DNA of 64,000 nucleotides from positions 1 through 64,000 of the forward strand of contig NZ_JQED01000053.1 in assembly GCF_000764225.1 (NCBI RefSeq), written 5' to 3'. Position 1 is the stretch's first letter, and every line of letters starts with the position of its first letter. A program made the position numbers and the translations under genes. Shown one piece after another: positions 16,004-25,744 of the stretch. The notes under the pieces were generated by a model that did no database searches, had not been told where the DNA came from, and saw only the letters and a program-made list of their open reading frames with translations. The DNA comes from Colwellia psychrerythraea. GTDB lineage: Bacteria; Pseudomonadota; Gammaproteobacteria; Enterobacterales; Alteromonadaceae.

Positions 16004-18181
16004 ATGTATTTTATCTCTTGTAAGATTAAATCGATGTATAAACAACCTTATTCTGCCTGCCTTTGTTTCTGCGCTTTGTCACTAACCAGTTATAGTGGAA
16101 TAACAATGGCAGATGATCAGCAACAAATTGAGCACAGCAATTCATCCCATAATGAAGTTATTGTCATTACTGGCAGTCGACAAGCCTCAGACTTGTTGAG
16201 TTTTGCTGGTAATGTTGATCGCATCTCTACAGAAGATATCAATAGCGTTAGCGCTGCTCAGCCAGGTGACATACTCAATCGCGCCACAGGTGTTCATATT
16301 CAAAGCAATAATGGTATGGAATCACTGCCTTCGGTGCGATCTCCTGTGTTAACAGGACCAGGTGCTGCAGGTGCTTTTTTATTTCTCGAAGATGGTATTG
16401 CCACGCGTTCTGCAGGTTTTGCCAATAATAATGCGCTATCAGAGCTAAACCTTGCTCAAGCAAGTGAAATAGAAGTGATTAGAGGGCCCGCTAGTGCTGT
16501 TTATGGCTCTAATGCCGTGCATGGCGTCATTAATGTTTTAACCAAAGCACCTAGTGATGAGGGTGATGTTTCATTATTATTTGGCCCAAATGAGCGCATA
16601 CAACTGCAAGGCACGCTGGGTCGGGAAATGGATCAGCATGCTGTCAGTGGTAACTTCCAAGCTATTGAAGAAGAGGGCTATCGAGATGATAGTGGTTTTA
16701 CCTCATTTAAAGTTAATGGCAGACATGACTATGAGCAAGGAGCTGATAAAATTAGCACGCTTATATCAGGCTTTGTACTTGACCAAGATACTGCTGGTTT
16801 TATATCTTCACGAGACAACGGTAGCGATTGTTTTAGCTCTGACTATGCAGATGAAAACCTCTATAAAGACCGTGATGCCATGGAAAAAAATTGTGATGAT
16901 GACGCCTATCGTAAGTGGTCATCGTTGCGAATTGCCACTAACTGGCAACGTTTATTAACCGCTAAAACACACTTTAGTATTACCCCGTACTTTCGGGTAA
17001 ATCAAATGGAATTTCGCCAGCATTACCTACCATCAAAAGCGATAGAAGAAAATGGCCACTATAGTCTTGGCGTCACCAGTAACTATTATTGGCAAATAGA
17101 AGCAAACCTAGCATTCGTTATGGGGATTGATGCTGAATGGACTGAAGGAGAGCTAACCCAAACACAACAAAAGCCCGATAGCTTTAGTTTTGGCAAAGCA
17201 CGACAACAGGGCATACATTATGATTATGAGGTTGAGGCTTCAACGATAGCGCCTTATATTCAAGGTGATTGGCAAGCGAACGATGTTTTAAAGTTAACCG
17301 CGAGCATCCGTTTTGATGCCACTGAGTATCGTTACAATAATTTAATTGCTGACGGCACGAGTAAAGCGGATGGCAGCAGTTGTGTTAATAACTCAGGTGA
17401 AGCGGTCCCTTGTTTGTATCTTAGACCGAGTGACAGCGATGATCACTTTGATAATACGAGTACTAAGTTTGGCTTTAATTATCAGTTCGCTGCTGATACC
17501 GCATTGTTTGGCACTTGGTCGCAAGGCTTTAGAGCGCCGCAAACGACAGATTTATATCGTTTACAAAATCAGCAAGTGGTCGGGGAAATAGACTCAGAAG
17601 AAATTAATAGTACTGAGATTGGTTTACGCGGCATAACTGACAAACTTCAGTATGAAGCTGTTATTTATACTATGACAAAAAATAATTTTTTCTTTCGCGA
17701 TGCAAACGGCCTTAATGTTACTGACGGTAAAACCTCACACCAAGGGCTTGAGCTAGGTGTTAACTACGATATCACCGATAATGTAAATCTGGCGGTTAAT
17801 TACAGCTATGGCGATCATGAGTATGAATTTGACCGTCCCAGTAGTGGCGTTGTAAAAGGTAATGAGATTGATACCGCACCTAAACATTTAGCTAATACAC
17901 GTTTGCGCTGGCTACCAACGACGAGTACAAGCCTTGAACTAGAATGGCTACATATGGGGGATTATTACTTAGACCCAGCAAATGAGCATAAGTATGAGGG
18001 GCACGACTTGTGGCAACTACGCGCAGCAATGCAATTAACTAGTCATGTTAACTTGTTTGCCCGCATTGAGAACCTAACCGATGAGAAATATGCTAGTCGT
18101 GCTGATTATGCGTTTGGTTCTTATCGCTTCTTTGGTGGCCAACCGCGCGCGATTCATTTTGGGGTAAGCGCCAACTTTTAG
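16004..18181 (+). CDS. TonB-dependent outer-membrane receptor
   Basis: 725 residues. The signal region is unusually long if translation begins at ATG 16004 (AGGA seven bases upstream); an internal ATG at 16034 (MYKQPYSACLCFCALSLTSY) gives a normal signal peptide ending GITMA. The TonB box is EVIVITGSRQ. The plug runs RISTEDINSVSAAQPGDILN, FLFLEDGIATRSAGFANNNA and IEVIRGPASAVYGSNAVHGV. Barrel strands continue to HFGVSANF. RIENLTDEKYASRADYAFGS is the classic near-C-terminal block. Loops contain Cys pairs (DCFSSDYADENLYKDR...KNCDDD; SSCVNN...VPCLY). It probably works with the ABC importer just downstream (59 bases). Confidence 0.9.
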   Translation: MYFISCKIKSMYKQPYSACLCFCALSLTSYSGITMADDQQQIEHSNSSHNEVIVITGSRQASDLLSFAGNVDRISTEDINSVSAAQPGDILNRATGVHIQSNNGMESLPSVRSPVLTGPGAAGAFLFLEDGIATRSAGFANNNALSELNLAQASEIEVIRGPASAVYGSNAVHGVINVLTKAPSDEGDVSLLFGPNERIQLQGTLGREMDQHAVSGNFQAIEEEGYRDDSGFTSFKVNGRHDYEQGADKISTLISGFVLDQDTAGFISSRDNGSDCFSSDYADENLYKDRDAMEKNCDDDAYRKWSSLRIATNWQRLLTAKTHFSITPYFRVNQMEFRQHYLPSKAIEENGHYSLGVTSNYYWQIEANLAFVMGIDAEWTEGELTQTQQKPDSFSFGKARQQGIHYDYEVEASTIAPYIQGDWQANDVLKLTASIRFDATEYRYNNLIADGTSKADGSSCVNNSGEAVPCLYLRPSDSDDHFDNTSTKFGFNYQFAADTALFGTWSQGFRAPQTTDLYRLQNQQVVGEIDSEEINSTEIGLRGITDKLQYEAVIYTMTKNNFFFRDANGLNVTDGKTSHQGLELGVNYDITDNVNLAVNYSYGDHEYEFDRPSSGVVKGNEIDTAPKHLANTRLRWLPTTSTSLELEWLHMGDYYLDPANEHKYEGHDLWQLRAAMQLTSHVNLFARIENLTDEKYASRADYAFGSYRFFGGQPRAIHFGVSANF

Positions 18182-18240
18182 CGAAGGTTTAGTTTGCGCG
18201 GGACTTGAAATTAAACAGAATAAGTAGAATAGGAAAAAGT

Positions 18241-19239
18241 ATGAGTAAATGGTTTATCGGCTTGTTAGTTTGTATTTTCTTATCTTCTAAAGTTGTTGCG
18301 CAACCTGAAGTGCGTGTTGGCGTTTTAAAGTACGGCACGGTTAATTGGGAGATTGATGTCATTAAACATCATCAACTCGACAAAAAGTTTCAGTTCGACT
18401 TAAGGGTAACGGCATTAGCCAGCAAAAATGCTTCTGCGGTTGCCCTACAAAGTAAGGCAGTAGATATCATCCTCAGTGATTGGCTTTGGGTGAATCGTCA
18501 ACGGTTTGAGCAGAGAATGTATACCATGTACCCAACCTCAATGGCGACTGGCGGGCTTTATGTTTCGGCTACTTCTACCGTTAAGTCTTTAGCCGATCTG
18601 AAAGGGAAAAAAGTGGGGATTGCCGGCGGAGCAGTTGATAAAAGTTGGTTGTTATTGCAAGCCTATAGTCAACAAAAATTTGGACTTGATTTAAATAAGC
18701 AATCTAAGCCTACTTATGCCGTTCCGCCATTATTAAATAGGTTAATGCTGCGTGGAGATTTAGATGCGGCAATTAATTTTTGGCACTATGGTGCTAGACT
18801 TAAAGCTGCAGGTTATGAAACCTTAGTGACTGTGCCTGAAATGCTTGCCGAATTTGGTATTGATACTCAAATACCCTTGTTAGGCTGGGTCTTTGAGCAA
18901 GCATGGGCTAATGAACATCCCGAGGCGATAACACGGTTTTTGCAAGCGTCACTTGAAGCCAAGCAAATATTATTGTCGTCTGATGACGAATGGCAGCGTA
19001 TTCGTTCCTTGATCAAAGCTGAAAATACAGAAGTATTTAACAGTTTGAAAAAAGATTATCGTGCAGGGGTGTTACGTGAATTTGGAGACAAGGAGCTAGC
19101 CGCTAGTCAGCAGGTTTTTGATATTCTCGCTGAGCAAGGGGGAAGTGCTTTGGTGGGTAAAGCGACGGCGTTAAGCGATGGAACTTTCTGGCGAAACGAT
19201 AGGCTGGGTAATTCTAGTTCTAGCAAGGGTCTTCAATGA
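18241..19239 (+). CDS. ABC importer substrate-binding protein, NitT/TauT type
   Basis: 332 residues from ATG 18241, chosen for AGGA at -9 to -6 and a normal signal peptide (MSKWFIGLLVCIFLSSKVVA-Q). The mature chain has the SsuA/NrtA-like fold: EVRVGVLKYGTVNWEIDVIK, LASKNASAVALQSKAVDIIL, SDWLWVNRQ, LADLKGKKVGIAGGAVDKSW, RGDLDAAINFWHYGARLKAA. Family ligands are nitrate, sulfonates, taurine, thiamine precursors and others; the sequence does not identify one. The last four bases (ATGA) overlap the permease start, so the two are translationally coupled. The TonB receptors before it and the porin after it suggest a complete uptake route. Confidence 0.85.
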   Translation: MSKWFIGLLVCIFLSSKVVAQPEVRVGVLKYGTVNWEIDVIKHHQLDKKFQFDLRVTALASKNASAVALQSKAVDIILSDWLWVNRQRFEQRMYTMYPTSMATGGLYVSATSTVKSLADLKGKKVGIAGGAVDKSWLLLQAYSQQKFGLDLNKQSKPTYAVPPLLNRLMLRGDLDAAINFWHYGARLKAAGYETLVTVPEMLAEFGIDTQIPLLGWVFEQAWANEHPEAITRFLQASLEAKQILLSSDDEWQRIRSLIKAENTEVFNSLKKDYRAGVLREFGDKELAASQQVFDILAEQGGSALVGKATALSDGTFWRNDRLGNSSSSKGLQ

Positions 19240-20084
19240 AGCCACTTCCTTGCGATAAGCTTGCGACATCTAAAAGCTATTTAAACAAAATTCCTTTATA
19301 CAAAGGCGCTTGCACCATGATATTTTCAAGGGAATTGTTTGCATTTCTATTGTTACGGCTCGGCGTTATTATCGCAATCGCTGCATTGTGGCAGGGCTTG
19401 GCATGGATTATTGCTAGCCCTGATTTTCCTTCATTATTTGCTGTGATTAACAGCGTACAGTTTCATTTCTACGAAGGTGAGATGGTAACTAATATTGTGC
19501 TCACGCTTAGGCGCGTATTACTGAGCTTTATCATAGCGATGCTGCTGGGTGGCATTATTGGCATAATGATGGGGGTTAATGCATGGATTAATAAACTGAG
19601 TGATACACTGCTTATTATCATGCTTAATATTCCGGCTTTAGTGACTATCTTACTTTGTTATATTTGGTTCGGTTTAGTTGAGTCTGCAGCCATTGCCGCT
19701 GTTGTCATTAATAAGATACCTACGGTCGTTGTGATGATACGAGAAGGAGCTAGAGCGGTCGATAAAGATTTATTAGCAGTTGCAATAATTTACCAATTAT
19801 CTCCTAGTAAAACCTTTTTTAGAGTATTTTTACCGCAACTATACCCTTTCATCATTGCTGCGGCCCGCTCGGGCTTATCTTTGATTTGGAAAATTGTGCT
19901 AGTAGTTGAATTGTTAGGGCGAAGTGATGGTGTTGGCTTTGCATTAAATACTTTATTTCAATTCTTTGATATTGCCGGAATTCTTGCTTATACCTTAGTT
20001 TTTGTTGTGATTATTCTACTCATCGAAGCGTTGATTTTTAAACCCTTTGATAAACTTGTTGCCAGAGGAATCCGCTTTGATTGA
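19236..20084 (+). CDS. ABC importer permease, SsuC/TauC type
   Basis: 282 residues from ATG 19236, which overlaps the binding-protein stop (ATGA). An internal ATG at 19317 (MIFSRELFAFLLLRLGVIIA) is where the family normally begins, so the first 27 residues may be leader or not translated. About six membrane helices are visible. The cytoplasmic EAA-like loop that contacts the ATPase is REGARAVDKDLLAVAIIYQL followed by FFRVFLPQLYPFIIAAARSG. It forms the inner-membrane channel with the ATPase encoded next, whose start lies inside the end of this gene. Confidence 0.85.
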   Translation: MKPLPCDKLATSKSYLNKIPLYKGACTMIFSRELFAFLLLRLGVIIAIAALWQGLAWIIASPDFPSLFAVINSVQFHFYEGEMVTNIVLTLRRVLLSFIIAMLLGGIIGIMMGVNAWINKLSDTLLIIMLNIPALVTILLCYIWFGLVESAAIAAVVINKIPTVVVMIREGARAVDKDLLAVAIIYQLSPSKTFFRVFLPQLYPFIIAAARSGLSLIWKIVLVVELLGRSDGVGFALNTLFQFFDIAGILAYTLVFVVIILLIEALIFKPFDKLVARGIRFD

Positions 20085-20835
20085 ACTAAGTGTGGCAATT
20101 AAAAATAAAGCTTACGCCAATAGTAAACAGACAGTATTGGCGCAGTTGGATTTTACGGTGAAATCAGGAGAGTTTGTTGCCATCATTGGCCCGTCTGGCT
20201 GCGGCAAGTCAACTTTACTCAATATGATTAGTGGTCTTGAAACTTGTTCGGGACAACATATTTCTTATAACGAAAGCGCTAATACAGAGGGCAATACAAA
20301 TAAAGATGCGCTGCAACAACTTGGTTATATTTTTCAGCAGCCAAGGTTAATGCCTTGGCTTACGGTTCGAGAGAATATTGAGCTGATATTGCAAGCTGAT
20401 CAGTTTGATAAAATAGATGATTTGTTAGCGCAAGTTGGCTTAGCAAATGAAGGGGATTATTTCCCTAGCCAACTCTCTGGTGGCATGCAACGCCGGGTAA
20501 GTATTGCGCGGGCTTTTGCTATTAATCCACAGCTGTTGTTATTAGATGAACCCTTTAACTCCCTCGATGCGCCAACTGCAGCTCGACTGCGACAGCTATT
20601 AATGGATTTGTGCAAACAAAGGAGCACTACCGTTGTGTTTGTTACTCATGACTTACAAGAAGCTGTTTATTTAGCTGACCGCATTATCTTTTTGAGTGAC
20701 TCTCCAAGTCGCATAATTCATCAGAGTGTTATAGACCTACCTAGGCCACGCAAAGAGTCAGGCGTGTCTGAATTAGCATGGCAAGCAAAGCTATTGCTTA
20801 AATTCCCTGGTTTACTGGCGGGGCGTATTGATTAA
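20077..20835 (+). CDS. ABC importer ATPase, SsuB/TauB type
   Basis: 252 residues from TTG 20077, chosen because AGAGGAA lies about 7 bases upstream; a TTG at 20047 is the frame's first start. Walker A is GPSGCGKSTLLN (about residue 38 on), Q-loop YIFQQPRLMPWLTV, signature LSGGMQRRVSIARAF, Walker B LLLLDEPFNSLD, and H-loop VFVTHDLQEAV. This is the SsuB/NrtD/TauB class that energises binding-protein-dependent import. The start overlaps the permease's last codons (8 bases), so binding protein, permease and ATPase form a tight three-gene unit. Confidence 0.9.
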   Translation: MIELSVAIKNKAYANSKQTVLAQLDFTVKSGEFVAIIGPSGCGKSTLLNMISGLETCSGQHISYNESANTEGNTNKDALQQLGYIFQQPRLMPWLTVRENIELILQADQFDKIDDLLAQVGLANEGDYFPSQLSGGMQRRVSIARAFAINPQLLLLDEPFNSLDAPTAARLRQLLMDLCKQRSTTVVFVTHDLQEAVYLADRIIFLSDSPSRIIHQSVIDLPRPRKESGVSELAWQAKLLLKFPGLLAGRID

Positions 20836-21147
20836 TAGACGAGTGGATGACATTTATCTACGTCCATTGCTAAACAGTGCAATGAACAAAGTCTAAATAA
20901 TAAGTCTCGTAAATTCTGTCAACCTTGTTATTACCGCTTATATCTTGTTGAAATATCAATTATTCCTTAGGTTTACCTTTCTAGAATGAGTAACCATTCA
21001 TTTGTCATCCTTGCTCACACTAAAGTAGTAAGCCTTTTGTATGCGACTAAATAACAAGCTATTTGGGTAAGTTGACTCATTCTATTTATGTTGGATGGTT
21101 TTATCATGAATGTACTAAATAATAACGATAAAACAGGAAGCATGAAA
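20836..21147. other. Intergenic region upstream of the porin gene
   Basis: 312 bases between the ABC ATPase and the porin. A weak hairpin TTGC-TAAACA-GTGCAA (about 20873-20882) follows the ATPase stop. The rest is AT-rich with no gene that can be supported. The porin promoter should lie here but no clear -35/-10 pair stands out. Confidence 0.5.
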
Positions 21148-22329
21148 ATGACTAAACTATTTAAATTAAGCTTAATTACAGCAACATTGACTATGGCAAC
21201 ATTTAACGCAAATGCAGCAGTTGAAATTTACGAAAAAGATGGCATGTCATTTAGCACAGACGGCTTAGTTAATGTCTTCTATTCTAATAGCTCAATTGAT
21301 TCAACCAATGCTGCTGGCATGGAAGAAGACCGTACTCAATCTCGTGTTCGCACTGGCTTCCTACCAAGTAATATTGGTTTCAATTTTTCCAAGCAATTAT
21401 CAGATGTGAAAATTGGCATGCGTTCTTCTTTTTGGGTTTCTCTTAGTGATAGCGATAACAATCGTGATGCCTCACCAGCAGATTTGGGCACTGGTTCATT
21501 AATCGATGTACGTCAATTCTATGCCACAGTAAGTGGTAGCTGGGGTGAAGTCTTGCTTGGTAAAGATTTCGGTCTTTATAACCGCGCGAATATCTTAGGT
21601 GATGAGCTATTACTAGGTTTTGGTCAAACATCTGATTTCTTTGGCTTAGTTGATGGTGGCAATGTATCTTTTGGTAATATCGCTACCGGTTATACTTACC
21701 CGATGCCAAAAGCACAAATGACATACCGAACGCCGGATATGAATGGCTTTAAATTAGCGGTTGGTATTATGGATCCTAATAAAACTGCGGGTGACTCATC
21801 TGAAGAGTTACCGCGCTTTGAAGCAGAATTAATGTACAACACAAGTTTTAATGAAAATAGTTCAATGAAAGCTTGGGTTAGTGGTGTAGCGCAAACGAGT
21901 GAAATAAATGATGTTGAACAGAACCAATCGGGTATTGGTTATGGTGTTAACGTAATGTTTTCAGGGTTATCATTAACCGCTTCTGGTTATAGCTCTAAAG
22001 GTTTAGGTCATGTTGCAGGTTTAGATCATATTGTTGGTGTCGATACTATTGAGTCGGATGGTTACTTAGTTCAAGCGGCATATACAATGGGTGATAACCG
22101 TGTTGTTTTAACTTATGGTGAATCAGAAACAACGGATGCTGGAAATGTTGAAGTGGTTGGCATAGTTGGAGATGCTGTGCATAGTAATACGGGTATCGCC
22201 TACTTTAGAACGATAGTACCTGGTGTTACTGCGGTAGTTGAATACAACAATACCGAAGTTGATGCGACTGACTCCTTAATTGCAGAAGATAATAATACTT
22301 TCTCAATTGGCGCAGTGGTAACTTTCTAA
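21148..22329 (+). CDS. Outer-membrane porin, Gram-negative general type
   Basis: 393 residues from ATG 21148, chosen because AGGAAG (21135-21140) lies 7 bases upstream and the signal peptide fits (MTKLFKLSLITATLTMATFN-ANA). The mature chain starts AVEIYEKDGMSFSTDGLVNV and has the alternating pattern of a 16-strand barrel, including SWGEVLLGKDFGLYNRANIL (the conserved L3-region block) and ending FSIGAVVTF. It should form a passive trimeric pore. Position after the ABC importer and before a LuxR-type regulator suggests it is part of the same uptake programme (inference). Confidence 0.88.
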   Translation: MTKLFKLSLITATLTMATFNANAAVEIYEKDGMSFSTDGLVNVFYSNSSIDSTNAAGMEEDRTQSRVRTGFLPSNIGFNFSKQLSDVKIGMRSSFWVSLSDSDNNRDASPADLGTGSLIDVRQFYATVSGSWGEVLLGKDFGLYNRANILGDELLLGFGQTSDFFGLVDGGNVSFGNIATGYTYPMPKAQMTYRTPDMNGFKLAVGIMDPNKTAGDSSEELPRFEAELMYNTSFNENSSMKAWVSGVAQTSEINDVEQNQSGIGYGVNVMFSGLSLTASGYSSKGLGHVAGLDHIVGVDTIESDGYLVQAAYTMGDNRVVLTYGESETTDAGNVEVVGIVGDAVHSNTGIAYFRTIVPGVTAVVEYNNTEVDATDSLIAEDNNTFSIGAVVTF

Positions 22330-22337
22330 TACGTTGT

Positions 22338-22376
22338 CCATCATTCTTCCTCGTTAGTTAAAGGGGAAGATGGTGG
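22338..22376 (+). terminator. Hairpin after the porin gene, probable terminator
   Basis: CCATCATTCTTCC pairs with GGAAGATGGTGG with one bulged T and a 14-base loop. It starts 9 bases after the porin stop. No T-run follows, so termination efficiency is uncertain. Confidence 0.45.
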
Positions 22377-22571
22377 AGATTAATTTATACCCAAGCGCTA
22401 TGATTAAGCTAGATTTATCAACTGACATTTTATCCCTTGGGTGTTTATTGATCTAATATTGGGTAAGTGTTGCACTAAAAGATGAGTTACCTACAACTAA
22501 CGTAGGGTTAACTAAATATTTGTAACATGTTAAGTTTATATAGTTTACTTAATCGCATGGTAGTTAGCCTT

Positions 22572-23231
22572 ATGTATAAAATTTTAGTCGCAGACGATCA
22601 TCCGCTGTTTAGAGATGCCATTGTAAATATAATCGGCATAAAATACCCCGGTTCAACCACTTATGAAACTGAAGATGTCGAATCGACTCTTGCTTTCGTC
22701 AAAGATAATGATGAAGTTGATCTAATTTTGTTAGACTTGAATATGCCAGGTATGTCAAACCTAAATGGTTTGTTAGATCTTCGTAATCAATGCCCGACAA
22801 CGCCAGTTGTGATTGTTTCAGCAGAGCAAGAGAAACAAAAAATTCTACAAACGCTTTCTTATGGTGCTGTTGGTTTTATTGCCAAATCGTCGTCGAAAGA
22901 TGTGATTGGTGAAGCACTAGATAGTATTTTTCAGGGCAATGTCTATTTACCCTCGGATATAATGCGCTCGCAAAATGAAGCAACAGTCACGAGTAATGAG
23001 TTTCAAGCGTTACCCGAAAATATTTCTTTGCTAACTCGACGTGAATTGATTGTGTTACAGCATTTAACTAAAGGTGAAGCAAATAAACAGATTGCCTTTA
23101 ATCTACATATTTCAGAAACAACCGTTAAGTCACATGTTTCTTCTATTCTTAAGAAGTTAGGCGCATCTAATCGAGTGAAAGTCGTTCTTGGATGTAGTGA
23201 TATTGACTTCAATCAATATTTAAAACGTTAG
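22572..23231 (+). CDS. LuxR/NarL-family response regulator, AgmR/ErbR-like
   Basis: 219 residues from ATG 22572 (family start MYKILVADDHPLFRDAIVNI); upstream in-frame ATGs lack SDs. The receiver domain (1-120) has acidic pair DD, phospho-acceptor Asp in LILLDLNMPGM, and AKSS for the conserved Lys. The LuxR-type HTH (150-215) is LTRRELIVLQHLTKGEANKQ followed by IAFNLHISETTVKSHVSSIL. The wording VVIVSAEQEKQ, LSYGAVGFIAKSS and GNVYLPSDI strongly recalls AgmR/ErbR, regulators of PQQ-dependent alcohol oxidation in Pseudomonas (from memory, not a search). No kinase gene is adjacent, so its input is unknown. Confidence 0.85.
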   Translation: MYKILVADDHPLFRDAIVNIIGIKYPGSTTYETEDVESTLAFVKDNDEVDLILLDLNMPGMSNLNGLLDLRNQCPTTPVVIVSAEQEKQKILQTLSYGAVGFIAKSSSKDVIGEALDSIFQGNVYLPSDIMRSQNEATVTSNEFQALPENISLLTRRELIVLQHLTKGEANKQIAFNLHISETTVKSHVSSILKKLGASNRVKVVLGCSDIDFNQYLKR

Positions 23232-23648
23232 CCATATGTTTTTATACTCCAATTACTAATCCTTTCAATAAACAGTGCTTTGGTAACTCTACATCGCACT
23301 GCTAGCCCAGTACTTAATCTTCAATTAAATTAATCCATTTTTACCACTTTATATGAGCAATGTCGTGAGGTCATTAAGCGGCGACTTTCCTCCCATTTCT
23401 ATCCGTCTATTATCAAAATAAAGCTATGTTAGAGAGCTTTGAAAAGCACTTTTCTTGACACTGTATAAGGGCTGAACAAAAGTTATTTTAACAGGATTAA
23501 GCTTGTTGTAATTTTTTCTTAGAAGAGTGTTTTATTGACTTTGCAGACGACTAATTTAAACAAGGTTAAAAAATAGTCAATATATTTGTGCCAAATTGAT
23601 TAGGTAAGTCTATTATAAAAGTAAAGGAATTCTTGGATTTAGCTTAAT
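23232..23648. other. Intergenic region, no gene seen
   Basis: 417 bases of AT-rich sequence between the response regulator and the PAS-GGDEF-EAL gene. Frames are short and lack SDs. AAAGGAATT before the next start is a usable SD. No strong hairpin or known riboswitch was recognised. Confidence 0.5.
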
Positions 23649-25727
23649 ATGAAATCAAGCAATGTTGAAAAAGCACAGACCCACCAATATGTTCTCAATG
23701 ATTCACTCCATCAATTATTCGATGCCGTTAATATTGTTTCTGTACAGGGGTATGATGAACAACGACGTGTGATTTATTGGAATGTAGGCAGTGAATTGCT
23801 TTATGGTTATAGCCCAAAAGAAGCGTTAGGGCAAAAACTGGAAGATTTGATTATTCCTCAAGCTATGCGTGAAATAGTCATTAGTGCGCATAGTGATTGG
23901 CTAAACAAGGGAATTGAAATCCCTGCCTCTGAAATTACCTTATGTCATAAAAATGGTAATGATGTAAATGTCTTTTCAAGTCATGCATTGTTTACTAATC
24001 AATATAATAAAAAACAAATGTATTGTATTGATGTTAATTTAGCAGATGTTAAACATGCACAATCCGAAGTCCTTTTTAAAGAGCATATGCTCGAGACAAT
24101 ATTTGATGCAATACCCGATTTATTTTTCTTGATAGAGTTAGATGGTACGATTGTTGATTATCACACGGGTGATGAGAAGAATCTTTACGTTTCACCTCAC
24201 CAGTTTATCGGTCAACGTATGACGGACATATTACCGCCAGAGGTCATCAGTAAGTTTCAATCCCATGTGGATAAAATATCACAGCAAGAGGGGATGAAAA
24301 CCTTTGAATATGAGGTCATGATGCCGCATGGGTTGGTGCATTTTGAAGCAAGAATGAGTTATTTACCTGAGTATAATCAAATAGTACTCATTATTCGTGA
24401 TATAAGTGAACAATATAAATCTGCCGAAATAATAAGGCATCAGGCCTATTATGATACGTTAACCTCATTGCCAAATCGTTTCTTATCACTAGACCGTTTA
24501 TCTCAGTTGCTTACTGAAGCAGAAAGAACAAATGATAAAACGGCGGTTCTTTTTCTTGATTTAGATGACTTTAAGAAAATTAATGATTCTTTAGGACATG
24601 AAATAGGCGATAAAGTGCTCATTCAATCGGCTTATAGGTTAAAGCAAGTATTAAGAGAAGGGGATACCGTTGGTCGCTTAGGCGGAGATGAATTTATTGT
24701 GCTATTGCGAGGGATTACAGAACATCAGGATGCGATAGTGATCACTGAAAATTTGCTTAATAGTTTTAAAGAACCTTTTTTAATAGATGGGAGAGAATTA
24801 ATGCTGACCTTAAGTATCGGTGTTGCTATCTCCCCTGAAAATGGTCGTTGTGCTTCTGATTTGTTGCGAAATGCCGATACTGCTATGTATCAAGCAAAAG
24901 ATTTAGGACGAAATACCTATTCATTTTTCTCTAAAGAAATGAATACTATGATGCTGCGGCGTTTTGAACTTGAAGAGCAGATGCATGGAGCTTTGGAACG
25001 TAATGAATTTGAATTATATTACCAACCTCAATTTGATGTTAAAAAACAGAAGATTATGGGGGTGGAGGCTTTATTACGATGGCATAATTCAGCGTTAGGT
25101 AATGTAACGCCGGATGAGTTTATTCCAATTGCAGAGCACACAGGGCTGATTATTCCTATCGGTCGATTCGTCATTAAACAGGCACTCATGTTTTTAAATG
25201 AATGGCAAAATACTCACCATAGAAAGGTGACAATGGCAGTAAATTTATCCCCTTGTCAATTTAGAGATTCAGAGTTACTGAGTTTTATCAAGAGTTCACT
25301 TAAAGAGACCAATGTTAGTGCTGATAATTTGGAGCTAGAGATAACAGAAGGGGTGTTAATGAGTGGTCAATCTCATATTCATGACGCTTTAATTGAAATT
25401 AGCGCACTAGGAATAAAATTATCAATGGATGACTTTGGTACAGGGTATTCATCCTTAAGTTATTTAAGGCAATATGCTTTTGATGTATTAAAAATAGATC
25501 AGAGTTTTATCAGTGGTATACCGCTAAATAAAGCAGATAGTGAATTAGTAAATACCATCATAGCAATGGCTCATAGTCTAGGTTTGACTGTCGTTGCCGA
25601 AGGTGTTGAAACGAAAGAGCAACTCAAGTTATTAGAAGAGTTGGGCTGTGACTTGGTACAAGGATACTATTTTAGTAAACCAATTAAGGCAAGGCACCTA
25701 ATTGATTTTTCAGTAAATTATATGTGA
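23649..25727 (+). CDS. PAS-PAS-GGDEF-EAL c-di-GMP signalling protein
   Basis: 692 residues, soluble. PAS 1 (about 17-135) includes YWNVGSELLYGYSPKEALGQ. PAS 2 (about 145-255) includes IFDAIPDLFFLIELDGTIVD. The GGDEF domain has RLGGDEFIVLL at about 342 with an inhibitory RxxD site (REGD) five residues before, so the cyclase should be active and product-inhibited. The EAL domain has VEALLRW (about 472), DDFGTGYSSLSYLRQYAFDV and KIDQSFI, the metal- and substrate-binding residues of an active phosphodiesterase. Net direction cannot be told. It converges with the mscS gene, with 17 bases between stops. Confidence 0.93.
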   Translation: MKSSNVEKAQTHQYVLNDSLHQLFDAVNIVSVQGYDEQRRVIYWNVGSELLYGYSPKEALGQKLEDLIIPQAMREIVISAHSDWLNKGIEIPASEITLCHKNGNDVNVFSSHALFTNQYNKKQMYCIDVNLADVKHAQSEVLFKEHMLETIFDAIPDLFFLIELDGTIVDYHTGDEKNLYVSPHQFIGQRMTDILPPEVISKFQSHVDKISQQEGMKTFEYEVMMPHGLVHFEARMSYLPEYNQIVLIIRDISEQYKSAEIIRHQAYYDTLTSLPNRFLSLDRLSQLLTEAERTNDKTAVLFLDLDDFKKINDSLGHEIGDKVLIQSAYRLKQVLREGDTVGRLGGDEFIVLLRGITEHQDAIVITENLLNSFKEPFLIDGRELMLTLSIGVAISPENGRCASDLLRNADTAMYQAKDLGRNTYSFFSKEMNTMMLRRFELEEQMHGALERNEFELYYQPQFDVKKQKIMGVEALLRWHNSALGNVTPDEFIPIAEHTGLIIPIGRFVIKQALMFLNEWQNTHHRKVTMAVNLSPCQFRDSELLSFIKSSLKETNVSADNLELEITEGVLMSGQSHIHDALIEISALGIKLSMDDFGTGYSSLSYLRQYAFDVLKIDQSFISGIPLNKADSELVNTIIAMAHSLGLTVVAEGVETKEQLKLLEELGCDLVQGYYFSKPIKARHLIDFSVNYM

Positions 25728-25744
25728 AACTTCAAAAATTAAGA

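Noticed and set aside
23232..23648. c-di-GMP riboswitch before the PAS-GGDEF-EAL gene
   Set aside because: No GEMM-type conserved core could be recognised by eye; a covariance search would be decisive.
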